Shown: in pieces, positions 24,983 to 33,390 of the stretch
Numbering within the stretch: the stretch's first letter is position 1
Layout: each line of letters begins with the position of its first letter
NCBI GenBank assembly: GCA_027492485.1
Contig: JAPUER010000053.1
Span: 1-64,000, forward strand
Direction of reading: 5' to 3'
Length of the DNA: 64,000 bases
Source: Betaproteobacteria bacterium
GTDB taxonomy: Bacteria; Pseudomonadota; Gammaproteobacteria; Burkholderiales; Casimicrobiaceae
Made by a program: the position numbers and the translations under genes
Notes under the pieces: model-generated
Told to the model about the DNA's origin: nothing
Database searches by the model: none
What the model saw: the letters and a program-made list of their open reading frames with translations, nothing else

Positions 24983-26155
24983 ATGCTGCTCGACTTTTTC
25001 TACCACCTCCGCCATCGCGGCGTTAAGCCCTCGACGCGCGAATTCCTGACGCTGCTGGAGGCATTGAAGGAGGACGTGATCACGCCGTCCATCGACGATT
25101 TCTACTATCTGTCGAAGGCGACGCTGGTGAAGGACGAGACGAAGTTCGACCGCTTCGATTTCGCGTTCGCCGAATACTTCAAGGGCGTCTCCGAGCTGGT
25201 CGATCTGAAGACCGCAATCCCCGACGAATGGCTGCGCAAAGTCGTCGAGAAGATGCTGACGCCCGAAGAGCGCGAGAAGCTCAAGGCGCTCGACTGGAAC
25301 GAGCTGATGGCGACGCTGAAAAAGCGGCTCGAAGAGCAGCAAGGGCGGCATCAGGGCGGCAACAAGTGGATCGGCACCGGCGGCACTTCGCCGTTCGGTG
25401 CCTATGGCGACAATCCAGCGGGCATTCGCATCGGCCAGGACAAAAGCCGCATGCGCAGCGCCGTGAAAGTGTGGGACGAACGGCAGTTCCGCGACTACGA
25501 CGACAACGTCGACTTCAACACGCGCAACATCAAGGTCGCCCTGCGCCGCCTGCGCAAGTTCGCTCGCGAGGGCGCGGTCGACGAGCTGGACCTGCCGCAC
25601 ACGCTGGAAGAAACCGGCAAAAACGCGGGCATGCTCTCGATCCAGATGCGGCCCGAGCGGCGCAATGCCGTGAAGGTGTTGCTGCTGCTCGACATCGGCG
25701 GCTCGATGGACGATCATATCGAGCAGGTCGAAGCGCTGTTCAGCGCCGCCAAGATGGAGTTCAAGCGGCTGGAGCACTTCTACTTCCACAACTGTCTCTA
25801 CGACTTCGTGTGGAAGACCAATCGCCGGCGCAGCACCGAGCGCACGCTGACGATGGACCTGCTGCACAAGTACGGCCCCGACTACCGCCTGATCTTCGTC
25901 GGCGATGCCGCGATGAGCCCCTACGAGATCGAGATGGAAGGCGGCAGCGTCGAATACAGCAACAGCGAAACCGGCAAGGTATGGCTGCAGCGCATGACCA
26001 ACCACTTCAAGCGCGTTGCCTGGCTGAACCCGATGCCGCAACGCTCGTGGGAATATACCTACTCCACCGACATCATCAAGAAAGTGATGAACGATCGGAT
26101 GTATCCCACGACTGTTCAGGGGTTGACGGATGCCATGAAGGCGTTGGCGAAGTAA
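24983..26155 (+). CDS. VWA domain-containing protein (CoxE-like)
   Basis: The 390-residue cytoplasmic protein starts with an alpha-helical region (LLDFFYHLRHRGVKPSTREFLTLLEAL) typical of CoxE/YehP-like VWA proteins and has a von Willebrand A domain with the metal-ion adhesion site DIGGS (D237-S241). Further on are DYRLIFVGDAAMSPYEI and RVAWLNPMPQRSWEYTYS. In many genomes this protein is encoded next to a MoxR AAA+ ATPase and helps assemble or activate an enzyme complex. No MoxR gene lies in the window, so the partner must be elsewhere. The last 15 codons are present again, slightly altered, at 26839-26883 beyond hicAB. Confidence 0.87.
   Translation: MLLDFFYHLRHRGVKPSTREFLTLLEALKEDVITPSIDDFYYLSKATLVKDETKFDRFDFAFAEYFKGVSELVDLKTAIPDEWLRKVVEKMLTPEEREKLKALDWNELMATLKKRLEEQQGRHQGGNKWIGTGGTSPFGAYGDNPAGIRIGQDKSRMRSAVKVWDERQFRDYDDNVDFNTRNIKVALRRLRKFAREGAVDELDLPHTLEETGKNAGMLSIQMRPERRNAVKVLLLLDIGGSMDDHIEQVEALFSAAKMEFKRLEHFYFHNCLYDFVWKTNRRRSTERTLTMDLLHKYGPDYRLIFVGDAAMSPYEIEMEGGSVEYSNSETGKVWLQRMTNHFKRVAWLNPMPQRSWEYTYSTDIIKKVMNDRMYPTTVQGLTDAMKALAK
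26111..26155 (+). repeat. direct repeat, left copy (3' end of the VWA gene)
   Basis: These 45 bases encode TVQGLTDAMKALAK plus stop and match 26839-26883 at 40 of 45 positions. The differences fall almost only at synonymous sites. Confidence 0.85.
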
Positions 26156-26210
26156 CGCAGCGGCGTGATTGGTAGATTGCAAATAGTGCAATCAACCATA
26201 TAATCTCATC

Positions 26211-26465
26211 ATGAACAGCAAACAGCGGAAAACGCTGGAAGCCGTATTCGCGGACCCGGTCAATGGCAATCTGGAATGGAGCTTGATCGAGTCGCTTCTC
26301 AAAGCGGTTGGCTGTCGCGTGATCGAAGGCTCTGGTTCGTCCGTGACGTTCGAGAAAGATGGCAAACGCGCGTACTTTCATCGGCCACATCCTGAGCGGC
26401 AGGCGTTGCGCTACCGTGTTCGTGATGCTCGTGAATTTTTGCGATTGATCGGAGTGACCCCATGA
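26211..26465 (+). CDS. hicA: HicA family toxin
   Basis: The 84-residue protein fits the HicA type II toxin family, small double-stranded RNA-binding-fold ribonucleases that cleave mRNA. The pattern NSKQRKTLEAVFADPVNGNLEWSLIESLLKAVGCRVIEGSGSSVTFEKDGKRAYFHRPHPE is that of the longer HicA subgroup, in which the usual GSH catalytic segment is GSS and histidines occur in FHRPHP instead. The stop overlaps the hicB start (ATGA), the normal coupling of this pair. An AT-rich stretch (26163-26210) just upstream probably holds the promoter. The pair lies between two copies of the VWA gene end, suggesting acquisition as a unit. Confidence 0.9.
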   Translation: MNSKQRKTLEAVFADPVNGNLEWSLIESLLKAVGCRVIEGSGSSVTFEKDGKRAYFHRPHPERQALRYRVRDAREFLRLIGVTP

Positions 26466-26797
26466 GCAATGCAATGACCTACAAAGGCTTCAGTGCCCGC
26501 ATCGAGTTCGATGCCGAGGATCGCATTTTAGTTGGTCGCGTCGCCGGCATTCGCGACATCGTGGGTTTCCACGCCGAAACGGTGGCCGGTCTGGAGAAGG
26601 CATTTCATGAAGCGGTCAACGACTACGTGAAGGCCTGTGCCGAGCTTGGGCAATCGCCCAACAAGCCGGCGAGCGGCAACCTGATGTTGCGAGTGCCAAC
26701 CGATGTGCACGCCAGTGCAATCCAGGCGGCTGAACTCGCTGGCGTCAGTCTCAATCAGTGGGCAGCCGACGCGCTGCGAGCCGCGGCTCGACAGTAA
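26462..26797 (+). CDS. hicB: HicB family antitoxin
   Basis: The 111-residue antitoxin has the N-terminal HicB RNase-H-like domain (MTYKGFSARIEFDAEDRILVGRVAGIRDIVGFHAETVAGLEKAFHEAVNDY) and a C-terminal ribbon-helix-helix DNA-binding domain (LMLRVPTDVHASAIQAAELAGVSLNQWAADALRAA). It should neutralise HicA and repress the hicAB promoter through the C-terminal domain. Translation is coupled to hicA. All key regions are present, so the module looks intact. Confidence 0.93.
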   Translation: MSNAMTYKGFSARIEFDAEDRILVGRVAGIRDIVGFHAETVAGLEKAFHEAVNDYVKACAELGQSPNKPASGNLMLRVPTDVHASAIQAAELAGVSLNQWAADALRAAARQ

Positions 26798-26838
26798 CGG
26801 GTGGCACGGGAACCGGATGCGAGCATCCGGGCTACGCC

Positions 26839-26883
26839 ACTGTTCAGGGGCTTACCGACGCCATGAAGGCGTTGGTGAAGTAA
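26839..26883 (+). repeat. direct repeat, right copy (VWA gene 3' end remnant)
   Basis: This copy encodes TVQGLTDAMKALVK plus stop without an upstream gene body. Codon pairs such as TTG/CTT, ACG/ACC and GAT/GAC differ from the left copy but keep the same amino acids, and only Ala to Val changes the protein. It marks the right border of the hicAB segment. Confidence 0.85.
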
Positions 26884-27227
26884 ATGCCTTCTATCGCCCG
26901 TTCACTCTGAGCTTGTCGAAGGGTCCGATGGCTCCCGGAACATGTCTGGAGTGCGCGCGGCACCAGGTATTCCGCATTCAGGAAAAGCAATTTGCGGCGC
27001 ATTTGGGTGCGTTGAAAACGCACCCTACGATTTCCCACGGGTCCATGGTTTGATGGGCGCACCACGAACGCCCCAGCAACGTGCGTGCTCCACCGGCACG
27101 GCATCCCCACCGAAGTCGCGAACAACACGATTCATGATAATGTCATTGACCGTTACCAAGCTGCGCTCGTAACCCCGATCCATCCGGCACGGTGTCGAGC
27201 AGGCAGTACGCCACCGGCCATCTCCCC
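26884..27227. other. intergenic region with several different short palindromes
   Basis: I see no convincing gene in these 344 bases. They contain a CGTTCACTCTGAGCTTGTCGAAGGGT half repeat (26899-26924) and a perfect nine-base-pair hairpin GGGTGCGTT-GAA-AACGCACCC (27005-27025). A further hairpin CCGGATGC-GA-GCATCCGG sits just before the right direct repeat (26813-26830). Short minus-strand frames exist here but have no recognisable domains and cross the repeats. Confidence 0.6.
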
Positions 27228-28178
27228 ATGCCCACACCGCAAACCGATTACAGCCACACTGGCGGCTTTGACGAAGCCAAATTCCGCGCCGCTTTCGATG
27301 CCCGCCGGAAGATGCACCTCTACTTCAAGGTGCGCTACACCAACGCTGCGGCCACCAACGCCTGGCAGTTGATCCAGATGATGCAGGCGGATTCGCGCGT
27401 CACCGACGTGCGCTGGATGGCGTACATGCTGGCCACCGCGTTCTGGGAGGCTGCGCACACGATCACCGAGACCGTCCAGGTGCCGAAGCTGGGCAAGGGC
27501 AAAAAGCCCGTGCTCGGCCCGGACAAGCAGCCGCTGATGGTCGACAAGCACGTCAAGGTGTGGGAGGTGATGGTGCCGATCGACGAGATCGCCGTGGCGA
27601 ACAAGCGCCGCTACAAGGCGCCGGTGAAGATCAAGAAGATCGAGACGGACGATGTCGTCGTGCTTGCCAAACTGAGCAAGATTTTTCAGGGTGCCAACGT
27701 GCTCGGCGGCGCCTGGATCGTCGAAAAGGACGGCGACCAGTTCGTGATCAGCACGACCGGCACCGAGGTGTGGCACAGCAAGAAGGCCGCCGTCGGCGCA
27801 GCTTTCGCCGGCGGCGCGTCGGCAACCTACACGCACTTTCATGGCGACGAGCACGTCTATTTCGGGCGCGGCTATGTGCAACTGACCTGGTGGAACAACT
27901 ACGTCGCCGCCGGCGTGTCGCTCCGGCGCGGGCTCGATCTGCTGTTCGATCCGCTGCTGGTCAAGCAACCCCAGGTAGCCTATGACATCATGGCGCACGG
28001 CATGCTCACCGGCGAAGGCTTCGCCAACAAACACAAGCTTGGCGACTACATCATCGGCAGCAAGACCGACTACGTGAACGCCCGCAAGATGGTGAACGGC
28101 GGCGATGCCGCGTCCTACCAGCCGATTGCGGATATTGCGAAGCTGTTTGAAGAAATGCTGCTTGAGGCGACACTGTGA
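27228..28178 (+). CDS. GH19/lysozyme-like glycoside hydrolase
   Basis: The 316-residue protein has the two-part signature of chitinase class I / lysozyme-like peptidoglycan hydrolases: VRWMAYMLATAFWEAAHTITE with the likely catalytic Glu, and HVYFGRGYVQLTWWNNYVAAG, followed by YVNARKMVNGGD. Between these parts is an insertion of about 120 residues (from VQVPKLGKGKKPVLGP to TYTHFHGDE) that is rich in Lys and beta-prone segments and is not usual. There is no signal peptide. The downstream gene overlaps by four bases (GTGA) and encodes an exported protein, a layout seen with secreted cell-wall toxins and their periplasmic immunity proteins. The start at 27228 (ATG) is uncertain; GTG at 27192 would add 12 residues. 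A phage-type endolysin is the other option. Confidence 0.75.
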   Translation: MPTPQTDYSHTGGFDEAKFRAAFDARRKMHLYFKVRYTNAAATNAWQLIQMMQADSRVTDVRWMAYMLATAFWEAAHTITETVQVPKLGKGKKPVLGPDKQPLMVDKHVKVWEVMVPIDEIAVANKRRYKAPVKIKKIETDDVVVLAKLSKIFQGANVLGGAWIVEKDGDQFVISTTGTEVWHSKKAAVGAAFAGGASATYTHFHGDEHVYFGRGYVQLTWWNNYVAAGVSLRRGLDLLFDPLLVKQPQVAYDIMAHGMLTGEGFANKHKLGDYIIGSKTDYVNARKMVNGGDAASYQPIADIAKLFEEMLLEATL

Positions 28179-28945
28179 CCGCGATACGTGAACGGCTTTG
28201 CGCGCTCGTTAGCCTGACGCTCGTTGCGATCGGTCTGGTCGGCACGGTAGCGGCATCGGCGGCGCCGGTTACGCCGGTTGCGCTGAAGGCGGCCACCGAT
28301 CCGGCCTCGGGTCTTACCGGCTATCAGGATGCGACGGGCGCCTGGGCGATCGGTCCGCGTTTCCGCTCGGCGTCGGATTTCGACCACGGCCTCGCCATCG
28401 TCGAGAGCACTGGCGGCGACTCGGCGCTGATCGACACGCAAGGCAAAGTGCTGCTTGAAAGCGTGGAGACCGCGATCTGGGTATCGCTGCCGACCATGAC
28501 GGAGGCGAAAGTCTCCGAGGGTCTGCTGGCGCTGCGCGCGCAACCGTCCGGCAAAGTGGGCTTTGTCGATGCCAGCGGCAAATGGGTGATTCGTCCGCGC
28601 TTTGCCGATGCCTTCGAATTTCACGAAGGTCTGGCCGCGTTCCGCATGCGTGAAAATGGGCCGGTTGGCTTTGTCGACACCCGCGGTCGCATTGCGATTG
28701 CCGCCAAATTCGGCACCCGCTTTCGCTCGCCGCCGGTGTTCGCCGAAGGGCTCGCGGCGGTGGGATTGAACGATCTGTGGCCGCGCAGCAACCTCGATCC
28801 ACCCGGCAAGCTCGGTTACATCGACCGCCGCGGCCGCTGGGTCATCGCCCCGAAATACGCCAACGGCGAATCGTTCGCCGACGGCCGCGCGAAAGCGTGG
28901 GAAGGCGAGCGCGAAAAGACGATCACTCGGCCCGGCCAGCGGTAG
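28175..28945 (+). CDS. exported WG repeat-containing protein
   Basis: The 256-residue protein starts with GTG and a Sec signal peptide (RLCALVSLTLVAIGLVGTVAASAA). The mature part is built of WG beta-hairpin repeats: GYQDATGAWAIGPRF, GFVDASGKWVIRPRF, GFVDTRGRIAIAAKF and GYIDRRGRWVIAPKY, each followed by a segment like F-x-x-GLA. WG-repeat proteins are mostly of unknown function and some act in the envelope. Its overlap with the hydrolase gene suggests a joint role; protection against the hydrolase in the periplasm is a testable idea, not a known function. Confidence 0.85.
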   Translation: MTAIRERLCALVSLTLVAIGLVGTVAASAAPVTPVALKAATDPASGLTGYQDATGAWAIGPRFRSASDFDHGLAIVESTGGDSALIDTQGKVLLESVETAIWVSLPTMTEAKVSEGLLALRAQPSGKVGFVDASGKWVIRPRFADAFEFHEGLAAFRMRENGPVGFVDTRGRIAIAAKFGTRFRSPPVFAEGLAAVGLNDLWPRSNLDPPGKLGYIDRRGRWVIAPKYANGESFADGRAKAWEGEREKTITRPGQR

Positions 28946-28964
28946 GGGAATACAGGACAAATCT

Positions 28965-29045
28965 CCGTTCACCCTGAACGCAGTGAAGGGTTTGACGATT
29001 GGACGCTGATTTCAGACCCTTCGCCTTCGGCTCAGGGCGAACGGT
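28965..29045. repeat. inverted repeat with CCGTTCACCCTGAACG arms
   Basis: CCGTTCACCCTGAACGCAGT and CTCAGGGCGAACGG flank AAGGGTTTGAC...TCAGACCCTT, forming an imperfect palindrome of about 80 bases after the WG gene. It is the third copy of the family at 23550 and 26899. The rest of the 204-base gap to the DUF4337-like gene holds no gene I can see. Confidence 0.75.
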
Positions 29046-29149
29046 TCCGACTCGACCAACGTTTCCTTAGGGGCCTGCAAGCCTCTCATTGCATACCAGA
29101 TCGATGGCTACGAGGCGCGGCGAAGTGCCGTATCGATTCAACAACGAAG

Positions 29150-29731
29150 TCACACGTGCACCACCGCCAGCGCCCCGATCACCACACCCAGGCCGGCGAC
29201 GCCAAACACGCCGTATTCCAGCCAGCGCCGCTTGGTCAACAACGCGATCGCGGCGAGCGCGATGGCGATTTGTAGCGCGGTGGTGGCCTGCGCCCAGCGG
29301 TGATGCTGGTGCATCTCGTCGTCGCTTTTCTTGTCCCAGTTCTTCGATTCGGCTTCGAGCTTCTCGGCCTCGGTCTTGATTTCGTTCTTCTCTTTCTTGT
29401 AGCGCGCGATTTCGTCGCTGTAAAACGTCTTCTTGCTCTCGGGCGCGAGTTCGAGCGCCAGTTCGCTCAGGTTCTGCTTGCTGCTTTTTGCCTGGTAATA
29501 GTTCCACTGGTTCGACGCTTCGGTCTTCTTGATCGCGGCGTTGTTCTTGTAAAGCCCGGCGTTGGCCTGGGTGGCGCCGCCCATATAGGCGAAGATGGCG
29601 CCGACGGTGGCGATGATGGCGGTGACCACCGCGATAGCACCGGCGTGCGAATCGCCCTGTGCACCGTGATGCGCGGCATGCTCCAGCTCGTGATCGTGGG
29701 GGCCGTGTACGTGAAATCCGCCGCCTGACAT
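29150..29731 (-). CDS. DUF4337-like membrane protein
   Basis: The 193-residue protein has a His-rich N-terminus (HVHGPHDHELEHAAHHG), a membrane segment (AIAVVTAIIATVGAIFAYMGG), and a long charged helix (EIARYKKEKNEIKTEAEKLEAESKNWDKKSD). Two closing membrane segments follow (ALQIAIALAAIALL and YGVFGVAGLGVVIGALAVV). This order is that of the DUF4337 family, whose function is unknown. GAGG eight bases before the ATG supports the start. The histidine cluster might bind a metal, but no partner gene suggests this. It follows kynA on the same strand with a 69-base gap. Confidence 0.8.
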   Translation of the reverse strand: MSGGGFHVHGPHDHELEHAAHHGAQGDSHAGAIAVVTAIIATVGAIFAYMGGATQANAGLYKNNAAIKKTEASNQWNYYQAKSSKQNLSELALELAPESKKTFYSDEIARYKKEKNEIKTEAEKLEAESKNWDKKSDDEMHQHHRWAQATTALQIAIALAAIALLTKRRWLEYGVFGVAGLGVVIGALAVVHV

Positions 29732-29800
29732 GGGTGTTCCTCGCTGCTTGAAAAAATTGCGGCGAATGTTACCCGGAATGGATGACGGCCTGGACAGGCG

Positions 29801-30637
<837 letters not shown>

Positions 30638-30725
30638 ATCGCTACCTGTTGTCTGAGTTGGTCCAATCTGCCGTCACCCCGGCGTCGGCCGCGGCGACGA
30701 AACGAGGGGCGTTGCTATCGTCGAC

Positions 30726-32003
30726 TCAAGTTACTTTCGATCGCGTGTTGAACTCCGGCCGCTGGTATTGCTTGCTCACGAGCACTTCGCGCAAATGTGC
30801 CGCCGCTGCGACGACGTCCTCCTCGGCCACGTACAACGGCGTGAAGCCGAAGCGCAGGATGTCCGGCGCGCGGAAGTCGCCGATCACGCCGCGTGCAATC
30901 AGCGCCTGCATGATGGCGTAGCCCTCGGCGTGCCGGAACGACACCTGCGAGCCGCGCAGCGCGGCCTCGCGCGGGGTGGCGAGCGCGAGGCCCAGGCCGG
31001 CGCATTGCTGCTCGACTTCGGCGATGAAGCGCGCGGTCAGCGCCAGCGACGCCTCGCGCACGACGTTCATGTCCACCGTCAGCCAGATGTCGAGCGCCGC
31101 CTCCAGTGCGGCGAATTGCAGGATCGGCGGCGTGCCGACGGTGAAGCGTTCGATGCCGCGCGTGACGCGGAAATCCGGGTCGAACGCGAACGGCGCTTCG
31201 TGCGCGAACCAGCCGGAGATCGGCGCTGCCGTGCCCGCCGCATCGAGCGCATCGAGATGCCGCTTTGCGGCAAACACAAAGGCCGGCGCACCCGGCCCGG
31301 CGTTGACGTATTTGTAGGTGCAGCCGACGGCGAGATCGGCGTTGCAGGCGTTGAGCGCCACCGGGAACGCGCAGGTGGAGTGCGCGAGATCCCACAGCAT
31401 CAGCGCGCCCTGCGCCTGCACGAGGCGGGTGACGGCGGCCATGTCGTAGCGCTCGCCGCTGCGGTAATCGACCTGGGTGAGCATGGTCACCGCCGTGCGC
31501 GCGCCCACCGCGGCCAGCGTCGCCTCGATCTGCTGCCGTTTGACGAAATGCAGTTCGAGCCCGCGCTCCGCCAGCAGCGCCTGCAGGCCCTGCGCGATGT
31601 AGAGGTCGGTCGGGAAGTTGTCGATGTCGGAGACGATGACGTTGCGCGCCCGCCCGTCCGGACGCAGCGATTGCAATTGCAACGCGGTGACCAGCGCCTT
31701 GAACAGGTTGAGCGAGGTCGAGTCGCAGGCAATGACCTCGCCGGCATCGGCGCCGATCAGCCGCGCGATCTTGTCGCCGCAGCGGCGCGGCGCGTTGACC
31801 CAGTCGGCCGTGTTCCACGACCGGATCAGGCCCTCGCCCCATTCCTGCTCGACCGTGCGGCGCACCGCTGCGATTGCGGTTTTCGGCAGCACGCCGAGCG
31901 AATTGCCGTCGAGATAAATGACGCCGTCCGGGATCGCGAATTGCTCGCGGTAGCCCGCGAGCGCAGCAAGCGCGGCCGCGCCGCCCGTCTCCACCTTCGC
32001 CAT
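30726..32003 (-). CDS. kynU: kynureninase
   Basis: The 425-residue PLP enzyme cleaves L-kynurenine to anthranilate and alanine. Landmarks are YLDGNSLGVLP, EWGEGLIRSWNTADW, DSTSLNLFKAL, WDLAHSTCAFPV and the cofactor lysine in CTYKYVNAGPGAP (K231). With KynA it forms the anthranilate branch of tryptophan breakdown. The ATG at 32003 lies only five bases from a perfect 14-base palindrome, so regulation probably acts right at the translation or transcription start. The gene precedes kynA, and both are read leftward. Confidence 0.95.
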   Translation of the reverse strand: MAKVETGGAAALAALAGYREQFAIPDGVIYLDGNSLGVLPKTAIAAVRRTVEQEWGEGLIRSWNTADWVNAPRRCGDKIARLIGADAGEVIACDSTSLNLFKALVTALQLQSLRPDGRARNVIVSDIDNFPTDLYIAQGLQALLAERGLELHFVKRQQIEATLAAVGARTAVTMLTQVDYRSGERYDMAAVTRLVQAQGALMLWDLAHSTCAFPVALNACNADLAVGCTYKYVNAGPGAPAFVFAAKRHLDALDAAGTAAPISGWFAHEAPFAFDPDFRVTRGIERFTVGTPPILQFAALEAALDIWLTVDMNVVREASLALTARFIAEVEQQCAGLGLALATPREAALRGSQVSFRHAEGYAIMQALIARGVIGDFRAPDILRFGFTPLYVAEEDVVAAAAHLREVLVSKQYQRPEFNTRSKVT

Positions 32004-32007
32004 AATG

Positions 32008-32021
32008 CTTTAGGTCTAAAG
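32008..32021. promoter_or_regulatory. candidate operator of the kyn genes
   Basis: CTTTAGGTCTAAAG is a perfect two-fold symmetric 14-mer (six-base arms, two-base centre) directly upstream of the kynU start, in an AT-rich patch. Known kyn operons are controlled by Lrp/AsnC-type KynR; no such gene is nearby, so the regulator is unknown. Confidence 0.45.
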
Positions 32022-32091
32022 TAATTGTCTGGCGAATGTTACCGGTTTGCGGCGCGACAGCAACGCTGCCGTTAGCAAATCCTGCGCTAAC

Positions 32092-32212
32092 GGCTTTTCG
32101 GTGAAAAGCGCTTATGCATTGGGCTCAAGGCAGTAAATAACCGGATGTCGACATTGCCGCAATCCGGCCGCCGAGCCCTTTTGTAATGGGCGTTTCGTGA
32201 AAAAGTTGTTGC
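32092..32212 (+). repeat. dispersed nested palindrome, copy C
   Basis: Left GGCTTTTCGGTGAAAAGCGC, inner GCATTGGGCTCA, core ATGTCGACATT (32145-32155, with a compensating symmetric change on both sides), right GAGCCCTTTTGTAATGGGCG and GAAAAAGTTGTTG. It lies between kynU and ccmG. The paired change in the core keeps the palindrome. Confidence 0.8.
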
Positions 32213-32255
32213 CCGGTGTCAGCCGCAACCGGATCGGGCGCGACCCGGTCAACCG

Positions 32256-32768
32256 CTACTTCAGGAACGACGCGAACTTCTGCGCGAAGATCTCCGGCGA
32301 AATCGGGCCCACGTGTTTGGCGCGGATGATGCCGTCGCGGTCGATCAGGAAGGTTTCCGGGGCGCCGTAAACGCCCCAGTCCAGCGCCGCCTTGCCGTCG
32401 GGATCGAAGGCATTGACGGTGTAGGGGTCGCCGGTCTTCTTCAGCACGTCGAGACCGAGGTCGCGCTTGTCCTTGTAGTTGAGCCCGATGATAGGCAGCA
32501 CGTTGCGGCGCTTGAGGTCGAGCAGATCCGGGTGCTCGTCCTTGCAGTTCGGACACCAGCTCGCCCACACGTTGAGCAGCCAGACCTTGCCCTTCATGTC
32601 GGCGGGCGAGAACTTCGCGGCCGGGTTATCCAGCGTTTCCAGCGTGAACGCCGGCGCCGGCTTGCCGATCAGCGGCGAAGGCACCTCGCGCGGATCGCGG
32701 TACAGGCCGAAGTAAAGCACTGCGGCGAGCGCGAAGAAGGCGATGGGGAGGAGAAGCTTCTTGTTCAC
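32256..32768 (-). CDS. ccmG: thiol:disulfide interchange protein CcmG/DsbE
   Basis: The 170-residue protein has an N-terminal membrane anchor (LLLPIAFFALAAVLYFGLY) and a periplasmic thioredoxin fold with active site WCPNC (C72, C75) and a cis-Pro region YGAPETFLIDRDG. It reduces apocytochrome c cysteines before heme attachment. The start is GTG. Gene order ccmE-ccmG without ccmF between them is unusual, since ccmF normally separates them; ccmH is also missing downstream, where a repeat and kynU follow. Confidence 0.92.
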   Translation of the reverse strand: MNKKLLLPIAFFALAAVLYFGLYRDPREVPSPLIGKPAPAFTLETLDNPAAKFSPADMKGKVWLLNVWASWCPNCKDEHPDLLDLKRRNVLPIIGLNYKDKRDLGLDVLKKTGDPYTVNAFDPDGKAALDWGVYGAPETFLIDRDGIIRAKHVGPISPEIFAQKFASFLK

Positions 32769-32783
32769 TGACGGGCCATCGAA

Positions 32784-33236
32784 CTATTGCTTGAGCGTCT
32801 TCGCCGCCATATCGCGCGCCTGATGCGCCTTTTCGATGGCGGTCGCGGCCTCGGGCGGCATGTAGTTCTCGTCGTGCTTGGCGAGCACTTCCTTGGCGCG
32901 GAACACACCGTCGTCGCCGAGCTGGCCCTGAGCAACCACGCCCTTGCCCTCGCGGAACAGGTCCGGCAGGATGCCGCTGTAGCTCACCGCGACGACCTGC
33001 GCGGTGTCGGTCACCCGAAAGTTCACGTTGACGCCGTCGCGCTTGACGCTGCCGTTCTCGACCATGCCGCCCAAGCGGAAAGTGCGGCCCACCGGCGCCT
33101 CCTTGGCAGCGATCTGCGACGGCGTGAAGAAAAACACCAGGTTTTTGTTGAAGGCGGTCAGCACCAGCGCCACGGCGACGGCGACGACGCCGAGCCCGCC
33201 GAGAATCAGCGCGAGACGTTTCTGCTTAACGGTCAT
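32784..33236 (-). CDS. ccmE: cytochrome c maturation protein CcmE (heme chaperone)
   Basis: The 150-residue protein has one N-terminal membrane segment ([20 protein letters not shown]) and a periplasmic OB-fold. The heme-binding motif KHDENYMP is present, with H121 for covalent heme attachment and Y125. It carries heme from CcmABCD to the ligation complex. The start at 33236 overlaps the ccmD end by 11 bases; the longer frame to 33299 runs through ccmD. Confidence 0.96.
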   Translation of the reverse strand: MTVKQKRLALILGGLGVVAVAVALVLTAFNKNLVFFFTPSQIAAKEAPVGRTFRLGGMVENGSVKRDGVNVNFRVTDTAQVVAVSYSGILPDLFREGKGVVAQGQLGDDGVFRAKEVLAKHDENYMPPEAATAIEKAHQARDMAAKTLKQ

Positions 33237-33390
33237 GATCTTCCTGCAAGGCCTCGAGTGCGGTCTTTCGAGCCTGACGCAGCGCAACAAGTTCCGCAAT
33301 GACGGCGATCAACAGGGCGCCATAACTGCCCCAGACGAAGAGGGCGCGGCCGCCCATGTCCCAAAACGCGCTCCACGATTCCCAGTTCAT
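33226..33390 (-). CDS. ccmD: heme exporter protein CcmD
   Basis: This is a small 54-residue protein with one membrane segment ([23 protein letters not shown]) and a charged tail, the standard CcmD layout, in the standard place between ccmC and ccmE. I choose the ATG at 33390 because AAGG lies nine bases upstream; an ATG at 33399 is possible. It overlaps the ccmC stop by four bases. CcmD helps release heme-loaded CcmE from CcmC. Confidence 0.9.
   Translation of the reverse strand: MNWESWSAFWDMGGRALFVWGSYGALLIAVIAELVALRQARKTALEALQEDHDR

Noticed and set aside
26844..27237. Two minus-strand open frames of 94 and 70 codons
   Set aside because: They cross the direct repeat and the short palindromes, have no recognisable domain and no ribosome-binding site.
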